In this document: in pieces, positions 4,716 through 5,749 of the stretch
How positions within the stretch are numbered: position 1 is the stretch's first letter
How the letters are laid out: every line of letters starts with the position of its first letter
Assembly: GCA_001412335.1 (NCBI GenBank)
Contig: LKUF01000168.1
Span: 1-5,749, forward strand
Reading direction: 5' to 3'
Source of the DNA: Methanolinea sp. SDB
GTDB lineage: Archaea > Halobacteriota > Methanomicrobia > Methanomicrobiales > Methanospirillaceae
DNA length: 5,749 bases
The notes under the pieces: model-generated
What the model was told of the DNA's origin: nothing
What the model saw: only the letters and a program-made list of their open reading frames with translations
Databases searched by the model: none
Translations under genes and position numbers: made by a program

Positions 4716-5119
4716 CGATCGTCACCACCTCGAGAAAACCGGTTCCGGAACTCCGATCCCTCGCAAAGGACCTTGCGTTTGCCACCGGCTGCAGGTACGT
4801 GCTCAGGGGAAAGATGGGGCTTTCCGCAATACAATCAATAGATCCCGTTTTTCTTCTTTTCTCTCTTGAAAAGAAAGACTTCCGCATGCAACTCCTGGAT
4901 CATGGCACGGTTCAGTCTGATCACCTGATCAGGGTCGAGGAGACATGTATCAGGCCGGATGAGATGACGGCGGGACTTTTCCTTTCAAACCAATCGGTTT
5001 ATGAGGAACTGGAACCATATATACCGGTGAAATTATCCGGGGAGCCTGAAGGACTCCTCGTCTTCGATGGCACACGAAAACGGCGGTACATCCTCCGGAT
5101 GGTGCCCCATGAAGCATGA
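4712..5119 (+). CDS. Brix-domain (Imp4-like) ribosome biogenesis protein
   Basis: The product is 135 residues from ATG 4712, which overlaps the rpoP stop (ATGA). The opening TIVTTSRKPVPELRSLAKDLA (2-22) and YVLRGKMGLS (29-38) are characteristic of archaeal Brix proteins. These resemble the Imp4/Brix domain of eukaryotic pre-rRNA processing factors, and are presumed to bind rRNA during ribosome assembly. It consists of a single Brix domain without extra tails, near the short end of the archaeal family. The basic RKRRY near the C-terminus could contact RNA. The frame is open back to ATG 4643, but that would overlap most of rpoP and is not supported. It sits where archaeal imp4-like genes usually are, between rpoP and pcc1, and overlaps pcc1 by 11 bases. 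The exact substrate is unknown. Confidence 0.88.
   Translation: MTIVTTSRKPVPELRSLAKDLAFATGCRYVLRGKMGLSAIQSIDPVFLLFSLEKKDFRMQLLDHGTVQSDHLIRVEETCIRPDEMTAGLFLSNQSVYEELEPYIPVKLSGEPEGLLVFDGTRKRRYILRMVPHEA
4848..4875 (+). other. Pyrimidine-rich run with U-rich hairpin inside the imp4-like gene
   Basis: Bases 4848-4867 are 20 consecutive pyrimidines, mostly T, in an otherwise GC-rich coding region. TTCTTTTC (4854-4861) can pair fully with GAAAAGAA (4868-4875) around a 6-base loop. Archaeal RNA polymerase terminates at U-rich runs, so this could be a partial terminator or attenuator within the operon. It also encodes the hydrophobic FLLFSLEKK of the Brix protein, which could by itself explain the composition. 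Confidence 0.3.
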
Positions 5120-5354
5120 AGCGGAGTTTAAGATACGGTGCAGGGACGCAGAGCGCATCTTTGCATCTGTCTCTCCTGAAACAACCTCCGAGGTAAATCC
5201 CAGGTCGAGAGTGAGCTGCTCCATGGAAGGGCCGTATACATGCGTCCTTTCCGTGGAGGCAGACGACATACCGGCGCTTCGGGCATCCTTAAACATGTGG
5301 CTCAGGCTGGTCAATGTGGCAGGAGAGATGCAGGAACTCATACACGAACGTTGA
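5109..5354 (+). CDS. pcc1: KEOPS complex subunit Pcc1
   Basis: This 81-residue protein is the archaeal Pcc1 orthologue. Pcc1 dimerises and binds Kae1 within KEOPS, the complex that makes the t6A modification at position 37 of ANN-decoding tRNAs. Family features are the N-terminal strand HEAEFKIR, PRSRVSCSMEG (31-41), LSVEADDIPALRASLNMWLRLV (47-68) and the terminal helix VAGEMQELI. An upstream in-frame ATG at 5067 would add 14 residues unlike the family and deepen the overlap with the imp4-like gene. ATG 5109, with GGTG at 5101-5104 as ribosome binding site, gives the normal length. It overlaps the preceding gene by 11 bases and is followed after 13 bases by pfdB. The other KEOPS genes are not in the window. 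Confidence 0.92.
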   Translation: MKHEAEFKIRCRDAERIFASVSPETTSEVNPRSRVSCSMEGPYTCVLSVEADDIPALRASLNMWLRLVNVAGEMQELIHER

Positions 5355-5367
5355 GGAGATTGGAACG

Positions 5368-5727
5368 ATGAGTACGATATCACCCAAGATTCAGAACCAG
5401 ATAAACATGCTCCAGCAGATGCAGCAGCAGATGCAGACGATCGGATCCCAGAAAGCCCAGTACGAGATGGCGGTCAGGGAGGCGAAGAGGGCAAGCGAGG
5501 AGTTGAATGATGTATCAGACGATGCGGCGGTCTTCATGAGCGTCGGCACGGTGATGATGCAGAAGAAGAAGGACGCGGTCCTGAAGAATCTTGAAGAGAA
5601 GGTCGAGACGCTGGGACTCCGCATCAAGTCGCTGGAAAAACAGGAGACCATGCTCCAGGGCAAGTTCGAACAGCTCCAGGCACAGGTCAAGCAGTCACTG
5701 GAAGGAAAGCCTCCCAGCGCTGCGTAA
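5368..5727 (+). CDS. pfdB: Prefoldin beta subunit
   Basis: The 119-residue product is the archaeal prefoldin beta subunit. Four beta and two alpha subunits form a jellyfish-shaped hexamer that captures unfolded proteins and passes them to the thermosome. The sequence shows an N-terminal coiled coil (about 5-48, starting ISPKIQNQINMLQQMQQQMQ), a short beta-hairpin region (about 52-66, AAVFMSVGTVMMQ), and a C-terminal coiled coil (about 68-112, heptads with LEEKVETLGLRIKSLEKQE). A small-residue tail follows. ATG 5368 starts the family-typical MSTISPKIQNQ, and GGAG at 5355-5358 is the likely ribosome binding site. Upstream in-frame codons from 5314 lie inside pcc1 and are not family-like. It ends the cluster as seen here. 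A small conserved gene often follows pfdB in archaea, but the window stops too soon to tell. Confidence 0.95.
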   Translation: MSTISPKIQNQINMLQQMQQQMQTIGSQKAQYEMAVREAKRASEELNDVSDDAAVFMSVGTVMMQKKKDAVLKNLEEKVETLGLRIKSLEKQETMLQGKFEQLQAQVKQSLEGKPPSAA

Positions 5728-5749
5728 AACAGCGAAAAAAGCAGATAAT
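5728..5749. other. Unassigned 22-base end of the window
   Basis: Only a short A-rich segment follows the pfdB stop. I see no start codon with a ribosome binding site and no T-run terminator, so it may be a spacer or lead directly into another gene. Confidence 0.6.

Noticed and set aside
5016..5024. CATATATAC inside the imp4-like gene as a promoter for pcc1
   Set aside because: The predicted start would leave a leader of about 65 bases with nothing notable, and pcc1 overlaps the preceding gene, which fits cotranscription.
5412..5437. CAG-rich repeat in pfdB as a functional DNA repeat
   Set aside because: It encodes the glutamine/methionine-rich first coiled coil of prefoldin, a normal feature of the family.

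Overview
The window is a gene-dense, wholly plus-strand stretch of an archaeal chromosome. It is almost certainly from a methanogenic euryarchaeon, and the protein sequences and gene order most resemble Methanomicrobiales; I cannot fix the genus. Supporting markers are archaeal/eukaryotic-type ribosomal proteins (L15e, L37Ae), the RNase P proteins Rnp3 (Rpp30) and Rnp2 (Pop5), an archaeal 20S proteasome alpha subunit, an SBDS-family protein, RNA polymerase subunit P, a Brix/Imp4 protein, KEOPS subunit Pcc1 and prefoldin beta. A/T-rich TATA-like boxes precede the transcription units. I see no mobile element, CRISPR array, tRNA or rRNA.

Region 1 (1-918): the 3' part of nnrD (NAD(P)H-hydrate repair), then after 2 untranslated bases a complete moaC (molybdopterin or tungstopterin cofactor synthesis). 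Region 2 (919-1035): the only sizeable gap before a gene. It holds an inverted repeat after moaC, a TATA-like box, and two tandem hairpins that form the leader of rpl15e. Region 3 (1036-1626): rpl15e. Region 4 (1636-4240): a promoter-like element, then rnp3, rnp2, psmA and sdo1, packed with overlaps of 4 and 32 bases and a gap of 15. Region 5 (4241-5727): a second promoter-like element, then rpl37ae, rpoP, the imp4-like gene, pcc1 and pfdB, again overlapping or nearly so. The last 22 bases hold no recognisable gene.

Regions 4 and 5 correspond to the conserved archaeal 'exosome superoperon' that ties together RNase P, proteasome, ribosome maturation, ribosomal protein, RNA polymerase, tRNA modification and chaperone genes. 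The exosome genes usually found between sdo1 and rpl37ae (rrp4, rrp41, rrp42) are missing, and only a 43-base promoter-like spacer remains. The best candidates for something less described are the double-hairpin leader of rpl15e, the exosome-less junction, the psmA promoter buried in the rnp2 coding sequence, and a U-rich hairpin inside the imp4-like gene that could uncouple the two halves of the last operon.
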